Source of the DNA: Maridesulfovibrio bastinii DSM 16055
GTDB taxonomy: Bacteria > Desulfobacterota > Desulfovibrionia > Desulfovibrionales > Desulfovibrionaceae
Reading direction: 5' to 3'
Assembly (NCBI RefSeq): GCF_000429985.1
Contig: NZ_AUCX01000016.1
Location: forward strand, 61,299 to 125,298
Length of the DNA: 64,000 nt
Below the pieces are notes generated by a model. That model was not told where the DNA came from and did not search any database. It worked only from the letters and a program-made list of their open reading frames with translations. Of the stretch, positions 8,925 to 16,453 are shown piece after piece (the first letter of the stretch is position 1; the number at the start of each line of letters is the position of its first letter). Both the position numbers and the translations under genes were made by a program.

Positions 8925-9245
8925 ATGAGCGAAGCCAAATGCGAGTGCGAGAAAAAGACTAGTTTTATAGGTAATTTTAAACTTGGTTTTAAAATCTGGA
9001 CCAAACAGTTTTCACTTATCCTGAGCAGTATACTGGGAAATATCGAGGTGAGACAGCTTGAAAAACGTCTCGAAAAAGAATACGCCCTGCTCGGAAAACT
9101 CACCATGGGAAATACTCAGGGTGATATTGAACTCTGTAAAAAGCAGATCGAATTTTTTGTAGATGAAATTGCTCGCCTTAAAGCCGAGCAGGAAGCCAAG
9201 CGTGATGTTAAAAATCGCGATAACGCGCGCGAAGCAGGAATTTAA
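8925..9245 (+). CDS. conserved small coiled-coil protein of unknown function
   Basis: This is a 106-residue cytoplasmic protein that I do not recognise. The start ATG at 8925 was chosen over the TTG at 8904 because a perfect GGAGG lies at 8912-8916. The N-terminus is Cys/Glu/Lys rich (CECEKK). The middle is amphipathic (GFKIWTKQFSLILSSILGN) and the C-terminal half is a charged coiled coil (LEKRLEKEYALLGKL ... IARLKAEQEAKRDVK). It closes the rpoH-to-here gene run and is followed at once by a strong terminator. Confidence 0.65.
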   Translation: MSEAKCECEKKTSFIGNFKLGFKIWTKQFSLILSSILGNIEVRQLEKRLEKEYALLGKLTMGNTQGDIELCKKQIEFFVDEIARLKAEQEAKRDVKNRDNAREAGI

Positions 9246-9251
9246 CTACGA

Positions 9252-9280
9252 AAAACGGAGGTCTTATCCTCCGTTTTTTT
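9252..9280 (+). terminator. rho-independent terminator
   Basis: AAAACGGAGG (9252-9261) pairs perfectly with CCTCCGTTTT (9268-9277) around a 6-base loop and ends in a T run. It closes the gene block that began at rpoH. Confidence 0.9.
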
Positions 9281-9332
9281 ATGGTATATGGAGTGCAGAA
9301 AAAACGTCCGGCACTCTCAAGGAGACCTAAAA

Positions 9333-9758
9333 ATGCCAAAAGTAATAATCGGTTCAGATCACGGCGGATACGAACTTAAAGAATTTGCCAAAGAAATTCT
9401 CACCGGGATGGGGTATGAAGTTGTCGACGCAGGACCTGAGACAGCTGTAAGCTGTGACTATCCTGAGTATGCCTTCAAAGTGGCTGAACAGGTTGATGCT
9501 GATACTCTTGGAATTCTCGTCTGTGGAACCGGACTGGGAATGTCTATGGCCGCCAATAAAGTCAAAGGCATCCGCGCTGCAGTCTGTACCAATGAGTACA
9601 TGGCCGTTAAAGCCCGTGAACACAACAATGCCAACATTCTCTGCCTCGGAGAAAGAGTCATTGGAAAAGGACTTGCTGAAGACATCATTAAAGCCTTCAT
9701 GACCACAGACTTTGCCGGAGACAGACATCTGCGCCGCATAAATCTCTTTGATAAATAA
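9333..9758 (+). CDS. rpiB: ribose-5-phosphate isomerase B
   Basis: This 141-residue cytosolic enzyme interconverts ribose 5-phosphate and ribulose 5-phosphate in the pentose-phosphate pathway. Hallmarks are GSDHGG at 7-12, the catalytic Cys64 in CGTGLGMS and His97 in AREHNNAN. ATG 9333 was chosen because AAGGAG sits 7-12 bases upstream; an upstream in-frame ATG at 9288 would add 15 unlikely residues. Transketolase of the same pathway follows, although an AT-rich inverted repeat separates them. Confidence 0.93.
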   Translation: MPKVIIGSDHGGYELKEFAKEILTGMGYEVVDAGPETAVSCDYPEYAFKVAEQVDADTLGILVCGTGLGMSMAANKVKGIRAAVCTNEYMAVKAREHNNANILCLGERVIGKGLAEDIIKAFMTTDFAGDRHLRRINLFDK

Positions 9759-9769
9759 AGTTTTTATTA

Positions 9770-9813
9770 TTCAAAATAGTTAAGCCCGATTAACAGGTCT
9801 TAACTATTTTGAA
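9770..9813 (+). terminator. AT-rich 15-bp inverted repeat after rpiB
   Basis: A perfect 15-bp inverted repeat (9770-9784 with 9799-9813, core AAATAGTTAAG) lies 11 bases past the rpiB stop. It is AT-rich and followed by TATATTT rather than a clean T tract, so it is a weak terminator or a processing hairpin. Confidence 0.45.
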
Positions 9814-10026
9814 TATATTTACTTATTTTTTAAATTATCTGATATCCCACAGATATTTTTTTCAGCAGAGAGCATTAAAACCAGATAATATCGCTGGCAT
9901 TTTCAGCTTGGATCAGACTGAAGACTATTGCTGAACCGGGACTTGCCAAGCGTGGAAAAAGCTTTTACGAAGCGTTCAAAGCACAAGCTTCAACAATCCC
10001 ATCCAATTTTTATAAGGAACAACCCC

Positions 10027-12006
10027 ATGAGCAACAGCCAGATGGATCAGAAGACGGTAAACGTCATCAAAGGTCTTATCATGGATGCCACCCGCAAGGC
10101 TAACTCAGGCCATCCCGGCGGCGCCATGTCCTCCGCGGATTTCGCTTATGTCCTTTACAGGGACTATCTCCGCTACACCCCGGAAACACCGGACTGGTTC
10201 AACCGCGACCGTTTTGTTTTAGCGGCCGGACATGAATCCATGCTCCTTTACAGCCTGCTGCACCTTGCCGGCTATATTTCTCTTGAAGATGTTAAAAAAT
10301 TCCGTCAGCTCGACAGCATCACCCCCGGTCATCCTGAACATGATGTAACCCCCGGTGTTGAAGCAACAAGCGGTCCTCTAGGACAGGGCTTCTGCACAGG
10401 TGTAGGTATGGCTACGGCTGAAGCATTCCTCGGCTCTAAAACCGGAAGCGAAATTACCGACCACCACACATATGTACTGGCTTCCGACGGTGATTTTCAG
10501 GAACCCGTAGCAATGGGTGCCGCAACTCTGGCCGGTGTCTGGAAACTTGGTAAACTTGTTGTCTACTACGACAGCAACAACGTTCAGCTTGCCGGCCCTG
10601 TCTGCAATTGCGACTGCACTAATGTTAAACAGGTTTTCGAAGGAATCTGCTGGCATGTCATTGAAATCAACGGACATGACCACGAAGCAATCCGTAAAGC
10701 AATTGAAGAAGCCAAAGCTGAAACAGATAAACCGACTCTGATCATCGGTAAAACCATCATGGCAAACGGTGCCGCCACCCGTGAAGGAGATCACGGTACT
10801 CACGGAGCACCACTGCCGCCTGAAGAGATTGCCGCTACAAAGAAAAAATTCGGTTTGCCTGAAAATGAAGATTTCTATGTACCCGAAGATGTAGTTGAAC
10901 ATTTCCGCGCACGTTTCCCCGAGCTGAAAGCCGAAGCTGAAAGCTGGCAGAAAAAGCTTGATGAAGTACTCGCAGGAGACAAGGATATAGCTGAATTCTG
11001 GGCTCATGTTTCCAAACCGCGTACTGAAATCGAACTGGATCTCCCTGAGTTTGAATCAGGAAAAAGCATTGCCACCCGTAAAGCATGGGGCGCATGCCTT
11101 GATGCTGTTTATGAAAAACTGCCGACCCTTATCGGTGGTTCAGCAGACCTTGATCCTTCCAACCAGACCCTGAATTTCCGTAAAGCAGTCGGCGACTTTG
11201 CCATCAACGGCTATTCCGCCCGCAATATGGCTTTCGGTGTTCGTGAATTTCCGATGTCAGTCATCCTTAACGGTATGGCTCTTCACGGTGGAGTTCTGCC
11301 CTTCGGTGCAACTTTCCTGACATTCTCCGATTACTGCAGAAACGGAATGCGCATGTCCGCTTTGCAGAAACTTCCTGTTCTCTACATCTACACCCATGAC
11401 TCATTCTATGTTGGTGAAGATGGACCGACACATCAGCCGATCGAGCATGTCTCCGCACTGCGCCTGATCCCGAACCTGCTGGTTCTTCGTCCTGCTGATG
11501 CTCGTGAAACAGCCGCATGTCTTGATATCGCCATGCATCAGACAGACCGTCCTTCAAGCCTCATGCTTACCCGTCAGGGACTCCCGGTTCTTGACCATGA
11601 AGCCTATCCGCAGGTTGAAGAAGGTGTTAAACGCGGTGGTTATGTTCTCAAAGACTGCGAAGGAACTCCGGAAATGATTGTTATCGCAACCGGTTCTGAA
11701 GTTTCTCTGGCAATGGACGCTGCAGCCATGCTTTCGGATAAGAAAATCCGTATCGTCAGCATGCCTTCAGTTGAACTCTTTGAAGAACAGGACAAGGCCT
11801 ACAAAGACTCCGTTCTTCCTCCGGCTGTTACCAACCGTGTTGCCGCCGAAGCAGGACGCCCGGAACTCTGGTACAGATATGTAGGACTTGAAGGAACCGT
11901 ACTCGGAATAGATCACTTCGGAGCTTCTGCTCCTGCCGGTCAGCTTGCCGAACGCTACGGCTTCACAGCTGATAATCTTGCTGAAGTTATGAAAAAACGC
12001 TTCTAA
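10027..12006 (+). CDS. tkt: transketolase
   Basis: This 659-residue thiamine-diphosphate enzyme moves two-carbon units between sugar phosphates in the non-oxidative pentose-phosphate pathway. The N-terminal ThDP domain shows RDRFVLAAGH, GHPE and the cofactor motif starting GDFQEP at about 155, the pyrimidine domain shows GVREF and HDSFYVGEDGPTHQP, and the C-terminal domain is complete. ATG 10027 follows AAGGAAC. An in-frame extension upstream to 9928 has no ribosome-binding site and does not resemble the family. It clusters with rpiB, which makes sense metabolically. Confidence 0.95.
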   Translation: MSNSQMDQKTVNVIKGLIMDATRKANSGHPGGAMSSADFAYVLYRDYLRYTPETPDWFNRDRFVLAAGHESMLLYSLLHLAGYISLEDVKKFRQLDSITPGHPEHDVTPGVEATSGPLGQGFCTGVGMATAEAFLGSKTGSEITDHHTYVLASDGDFQEPVAMGAATLAGVWKLGKLVVYYDSNNVQLAGPVCNCDCTNVKQVFEGICWHVIEINGHDHEAIRKAIEEAKAETDKPTLIIGKTIMANGAATREGDHGTHGAPLPPEEIAATKKKFGLPENEDFYVPEDVVEHFRARFPELKAEAESWQKKLDEVLAGDKDIAEFWAHVSKPRTEIELDLPEFESGKSIATRKAWGACLDAVYEKLPTLIGGSADLDPSNQTLNFRKAVGDFAINGYSARNMAFGVREFPMSVILNGMALHGGVLPFGATFLTFSDYCRNGMRMSALQKLPVLYIYTHDSFYVGEDGPTHQPIEHVSALRLIPNLLVLRPADARETAACLDIAMHQTDRPSSLMLTRQGLPVLDHEAYPQVEEGVKRGGYVLKDCEGTPEMIVIATGSEVSLAMDAAAMLSDKKIRIVSMPSVELFEEQDKAYKDSVLPPAVTNRVAAEAGRPELWYRYVGLEGTVLGIDHFGASAPAGQLAERYGFTADNLAEVMKKRF

Positions 12007-12030
12007 GCTGATTATATATTGAGATATTCA

Positions 12031-12067
12031 GGCCGGACAGTCAGAAATGACTGCCCGGCCTTTTTTA
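12031..12067 (+). terminator. rho-independent terminator after tkt
   Basis: GGCCGGACAGTCA (12031-12043) pairs with TGACTGCCCGGCC (12048-12060) with one mismatch and is followed by TTTTTTAT. Confidence 0.92.
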
Positions 12068-12542
12068 TACACAGCAATTTTTATTTACTATTCAGTCGCT
12101 AAAATTTGACGTTTTCATATCGATCCACCAATGCAAGGCTGCTCTTTCTACAATAAAAATCAGCACTGAATATGTAATAACAAATTTAAATTATCTTTTT
12201 ACTATTAATACACTGTAATTTCTCATTTCCTTTATATTCCAACCCGCCATATAACTACATCTATATTTATATCCATTTACTGCTGCCATCCATCCGGTTA
12301 AAAACGAGTCATAATAAAATGAATTTTAATATGATTATATATTGTCATATTAAATGCTTAAAAGGAATTTAACCTTACATTTACTATCATAATTTATGCA
12401 ATTCATACAAAAATAGGCTATCTTTTCCATAAAGTATTGCACCATCATAACCAGCATGTTAACTGGCTTCTTAAAAATGTAATATTAAAGATATTGATCT
12501 TACAGATTATGATATAATGAATGCTGCAATTCTGGAGAATTT
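12068..12542. other. AT-rich intergenic region upstream of the surface protein
   Basis: This stretch of about 475 bp has no credible gene and is visibly richer in A and T than its neighbours. A TATAAT at 12513-12518 sits just ahead of the next gene, without a good -35 box at 17 bp. The composition could reflect a recently joined segment or silencing of the downstream surface gene, but nothing here proves either. Confidence 0.4.
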
Positions 12543-15533
12543 TTGTTGCGAAACAGCAGATTATTTTTTCAATGCATATTATTTATTCTAGTTGCCGGAT
12601 CAGCCTTTTTCGGAAGCCCCGCAGACGGGATAACTGCATCTACTGAAAGTTTTTTCTCTCATGAAAGGAGTTTACGCGACCTTTCTTTCTTTTCAGCACA
12701 ATCAGGATGTTCAGCATTCAACAGCAGACAGTCACTTTATGTCCAAGTTAAAAATGGCAAAATTGAATTTCTAGACACCATTTCCAATGAAAATCTCTGC
12801 ATGACTTTCGCAGGTATGGGACGAAAGGAAATCCACCCCACTAAATTTTACGCAACCAATATCTGCGGAAATAAACTCAACAGAATTTCTAAAGATGTAA
12901 ATGAATGGTTGATCAACAGACCGAAAGAAGGGTTCGAACACGGTGTTACAATAAGAGAGCGTCCCTGCGGAACATCCCCAGTCCGAGTGGTCTGGAAACT
13001 TGGTGGCAGCCTTGTTCCCTGCCAGAAATCGGCTGATGGCGAAATAAATTTCACCAATAAAAAAAGTGAACTGAAAATTACTGGAATATGCGCATGGGAT
13101 TCCACAGGACGCAAACTGGATGCCCACATTGAATTTGTTCAGCCGGATATGCTGACCTATGTGCTTAACGATACCGGGGCTGTTTATCCTGTAGTAATTG
13201 ATCCGTTTTTTACACAAGAAGATAAACTTGTTGCTGAAAGTCGGGCTGATGTTGATTTTGGATGGACCGCTGATATTAATGGCGATTATGCGGTGATCGG
13301 CGCACCGGATGAAGAAAAAGTCTATGTTTTTAAAAATACTGACGGTAACTGGGCCCAGTCGCAAATCCTAACCGCAACAAACGGTACATCAGGTGACAAC
13401 TTCGGATTCAGCCTTGATCTTAATGAAAACAGCATCATCGTCGGCGCTCCCGGCAACGCCGCAAATACAGGCTCTGCATATATTTTTTCCCTGAGCGGCG
13501 GACTATGGCAGGAGACGCAGCAGCTTTCAGCTTCTGACGGAGAAATTGGAGATCAATTCGGATATTCAACAGCTATGGACGGAGACTGGGCCGTTATCGG
13601 CTCTTATGCAGATGATTCCGGAGCAGGTTCTGCCTATATATTCAAAAAAAATTCCGGATCATGGCAGCAGGACTCCAGAATAACCGCATTAGATGCCATG
13701 GCCGGGGATAATTTCGGTTGTTCCGTCTCCATCAGAGATGACAACCTTGCTGTAGGAGCTTTCGGGGCGGATGGATCGGCCGGAAGGGTTTACACTTATC
13801 ACTATGGCTGGTCAGGCTGGTATTACGAAGATAAATTTCAGTCTCCGGACAGTTCAAATTTCGGATTTTTCGGTTCTTCCCTGTCTATGGGAAAAGACTG
13901 TCTGGCTGTTGGAGCAATTGGAGATAATGGCGGTGCAGCAATGAGCGGTGCAGCCTATATCTATGTGCGTAATTCAAGCGGATGGAATATGCAGCAGAAA
14001 CTGACGGATTCTTCCAGCAATGCTTTTGATTCCATGGGCTCATCTGTCGCTTTGAGTGGAAATAAACTTCTTGTCGGAGCAGACAATGCTGAAAATGATA
14101 CCGGAAAACTGTCAGGTCTGGTTTATCTATTCATTCAGCAGGACAACCACTGGGACTTGTTTGAAAAATACATTCCAGCAGACGCTCAGGATAGTGATGA
14201 ATTTGGAATTGCCGCAGGTTTTGACGGCCATAGATTCATTATAGGGGCCGACCAGAGTGATTCAAATCTGGGGGCGGCATATGTCTTCAATGCCACTACT
14301 CCTTCAGTTTTAAACGTCAGTCCGGGGAACAACAGTACGGACATTGCGATGAACACTATTTTATCGGCAGTATTCAGTCAGACGATGAACAGTTCAGCCG
14401 TTTCAACTTCCTTTCTTTTAAATTGTACCTCCGATCACAGCCCGGTTTCAGGCAATATAACTGTAAGCTCTGATAAATTGAGCGCAACATTCACTCCTGA
14501 AGCCACCCTGTTCCCCACAACTGAATATCTGGCAACCCTGACTTCCGATATCACCAATCTGATAGGAATAAACCTGCCAGTTGAAACCACATGGAGTTTC
14601 ACAACCTCGTCAGGTCTTGATCTGGACAACGCAGGTATCCTGTATGTGTTCCCGGAGTCCATGGCTGGTGATGTCTCTGTTAATTCCTGCCTGGTGGTAA
14701 AATTTAATAAAGAGATGGACCCATCATCAATTACAAATAACAGTTTTTATCTGGAAGGAGTGAACGGCACTGTTCGCTACGACCAGAACTGCCGCAAGGC
14801 CTACTTTATTCCGAATTCAGAACTAGACTTTTCCACAACCTATAAAGCCGTGATTACTACGGCTGTCAAAGATGCCTTTGAAAATCCCCTGTCCTCGGAA
14901 CAATTGTGGGTATTCACGACCGAAGATGAATCTCCTGATTCAGACGGTGACGGCGTTAATAACAATCAGGATTCCTATCCTGACAACCCTACTAAAGCGA
15001 CTTTCAATTCTGCGGTCTGCAACCATGTCTACACCTTGATTCTAAATGCCGAAGCAGGAGCAGCCTTCAAAAATATTAAATCAATGTCCCCGTTTGATCC
15101 GGGATTGAACCTCACTGATTATCCTATAGACGGTGATTTCTCCACAGGTCTGACTTACTTTGAAATTGGAAATATGACTAAAGGAGCGTCGGCGCAGGTA
15201 ACTTTAAGCTGTGACTCGGACTTCCCGGATATTCGCAGTGTCTATAAAACAGGAACAAAAGGATTTTATCCATTCACCGCTCATTCTGAATTAGGCAGCG
15301 AGTCATGCACTCTGAATCTTATCGATGGCGGCTACGGTGACGAAGATCTTGTTTTAAACGGGCGCATAGTGGACCCGGTAGGCATTTCAGAATCAGCACC
15401 TCCGAAGACCGAGAATAATCCGGGAGGGTGTGTTATGAATCCCGGTTCAGATTCAGGGCTGGAATGGTTTCTGCTGTTTTATATACTGCTCATTTTCATT
15501 CTTCGCAGGTCAACAATTTTTCACCGCAATTAA
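12543..15533 (+). CDS. secreted FG-GAP propeller protein with Ig-like, calcium-binding and CTERM-like regions
   Basis: This 996-residue exported protein starts at tandem TTG codons (12543/12546) behind GGAG. After the signal peptide, an N-terminal domain (to about 225) precedes seven FG-GAP repeats (about 230-585; for example FGFSLDLNENSIIVGAP, FGYSTAMDGDWAVIGS), consistent with one seven-bladed propeller. Two SbsA-type Ig-like domains follow (about 590-790), then a thrombospondin-3-like Asp run (DSDGDGVNNNQDSYPD), a 'choice-of-anchor U'-like domain, and a tail of Cys-x-x-Asn-Pro, a hydrophobic helix and basic residues (GGCVMNPG ... ILRRS). That tail resembles JDVT-type protein-sorting signals. 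An adhesive or surface-structural role is likely; the ligand is unknown. Confidence 0.8.
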   Translation: MLRNSRLFFQCILFILVAGSAFFGSPADGITASTESFFSHERSLRDLSFFSAQSGCSAFNSRQSLYVQVKNGKIEFLDTISNENLCMTFAGMGRKEIHPTKFYATNICGNKLNRISKDVNEWLINRPKEGFEHGVTIRERPCGTSPVRVVWKLGGSLVPCQKSADGEINFTNKKSELKITGICAWDSTGRKLDAHIEFVQPDMLTYVLNDTGAVYPVVIDPFFTQEDKLVAESRADVDFGWTADINGDYAVIGAPDEEKVYVFKNTDGNWAQSQILTATNGTSGDNFGFSLDLNENSIIVGAPGNAANTGSAYIFSLSGGLWQETQQLSASDGEIGDQFGYSTAMDGDWAVIGSYADDSGAGSAYIFKKNSGSWQQDSRITALDAMAGDNFGCSVSIRDDNLAVGAFGADGSAGRVYTYHYGWSGWYYEDKFQSPDSSNFGFFGSSLSMGKDCLAVGAIGDNGGAAMSGAAYIYVRNSSGWNMQQKLTDSSSNAFDSMGSSVALSGNKLLVGADNAENDTGKLSGLVYLFIQQDNHWDLFEKYIPADAQDSDEFGIAAGFDGHRFIIGADQSDSNLGAAYVFNATTPSVLNVSPGNNSTDIAMNTILSAVFSQTMNSSAVSTSFLLNCTSDHSPVSGNITVSSDKLSATFTPEATLFPTTEYLATLTSDITNLIGINLPVETTWSFTTSSGLDLDNAGILYVFPESMAGDVSVNSCLVVKFNKEMDPSSITNNSFYLEGVNGTVRYDQNCRKAYFIPNSELDFSTTYKAVITTAVKDAFENPLSSEQLWVFTTEDESPDSDGDGVNNNQDSYPDNPTKATFNSAVCNHVYTLILNAEAGAAFKNIKSMSPFDPGLNLTDYPIDGDFSTGLTYFEIGNMTKGASAQVTLSCDSDFPDIRSVYKTGTKGFYPFTAHSELGSESCTLNLIDGGYGDEDLVLNGRIVDPVGISESAPPKTENNPGGCVMNPGSDSGLEWFLLFYILLIFILRRSTIFHRN

Positions 15534-15684
15534 TATTAAGAAAATGTCATGCTCTAACTATACATCCTCATGATGTAACGCCAAGATCGTAGTATAATCT
15601 GGGCATGATTTCAGCACACTTGCAAAAACAGCTTTAAGACAGTTATTATCAGCAGAGTATAAATATAACCTGTCAGGAAATACC

Positions 15685-16383
15685 GTGAAAAAAACAGTTC
15701 TCCTTTTTACTCTCGCATTGATAGTGCTCACAACATGCGCTGCATATGCTCAGACTAAACAGTCTCCGCTCCTGAGCCAGCCTGAATACTCACCGGAACA
15801 GGCCCTGGCTCTTTTGCATGAGGGAAACCAGCGTTTTATAAAAAGCAGCAGCGTATATCCAAACCAGACCATGCATCAGCGCAAATTGACCTCTATTCAG
15901 GGCGAAAAACCTTTTGCGACAATAATAACAGGTTCAGATTCCAGAATAATACCGGCAATTATCTTCGACAGAGGCATAGGGGACCTTTACGTTGTCCGCA
16001 ATTTAGGAAACGTGGCAGGAACAGATTCTCTGGCCTCAATTGAATACTCAATACTTAATCTTAAAACACCATTACTGATAGTACTGGGCAATACTGAAAG
16101 CTCAATAATCCAAGCAGCCATCAACGGAGAAAAGCTGAAAGGCCATCTGGCCCAGCTTGAGGGAAAGATCATTCCCGCTATAAATATGACCAGAAAAATA
16201 TATCCCGGAGCAAAGGAAAAAGAACTGGTAAGAAAAGTTGCGGAAACAAATATCAGGCAGGTTATGAGGGATATTCTGGGTCAATGTCCCACTGTTCTGG
16301 ACAAATTCAGAGCAGGTGAAATCAAAGTGCTTGGTGCTGTTTATGATATTGACAGTGGAGTCGTGAAATGGCTCGGGCCTTAA
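15685..16383 (+). CDS. exported beta-carbonic-anhydrase-like protein lacking zinc ligands
   Basis: This 232-residue protein has a signal peptide (about 1-22, ending AYA) and a beta-carbonic anhydrase fold. The usual C-x-D-S-R motif reads GSDSRI: Gly83 replaces the first zinc Cys, while Asp85 and Arg87 of the catalytic dyad remain. The usual G-H-T-x-C-G motif reads GNTESS: Asn136 replaces His and Ser139 replaces the second Cys. The surrounding signature (IIFDRGIGDLYVVRNLGNVAG) is well kept, so this is a maintained paralogue and not a decaying gene. Ordinary zinc-dependent CO2 hydration is not expected. The start is GTG 15685 behind AGGAA. It stands alone. Confidence 0.85.
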   Translation: MKKTVLLFTLALIVLTTCAAYAQTKQSPLLSQPEYSPEQALALLHEGNQRFIKSSSVYPNQTMHQRKLTSIQGEKPFATIITGSDSRIIPAIIFDRGIGDLYVVRNLGNVAGTDSLASIEYSILNLKTPLLIVLGNTESSIIQAAINGEKLKGHLAQLEGKIIPAINMTRKIYPGAKEKELVRKVAETNIRQVMRDILGQCPTVLDKFRAGEIKVLGAVYDIDSGVVKWLGP

Positions 16384-16403
16384 CTTTTATTAAATTTTAA
16401 TAT

Positions 16404-16439
16404 CCGGGGCATGTAATGATTAATCATTCCATGCCCCGG
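16404..16439. terminator. bidirectional terminator between convergent genes
   Basis: CCGGGGCATG (16404-16413) pairs perfectly with CATGCCCCGG (16430-16439). The inner AATGATTAATCATT is itself palindromic. It lies between the carbonic-anhydrase-like gene and the convergent DUF748 gene. Confidence 0.75.
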
Positions 16440-16453
16440 TTTAATTTAGAATT

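Noticed and set aside
9894..9911. TGGCATTTTCAGC upstream of transketolase as a sigma-54 promoter
   Set aside because: The GG-GC spacing is 8 bp instead of 10.
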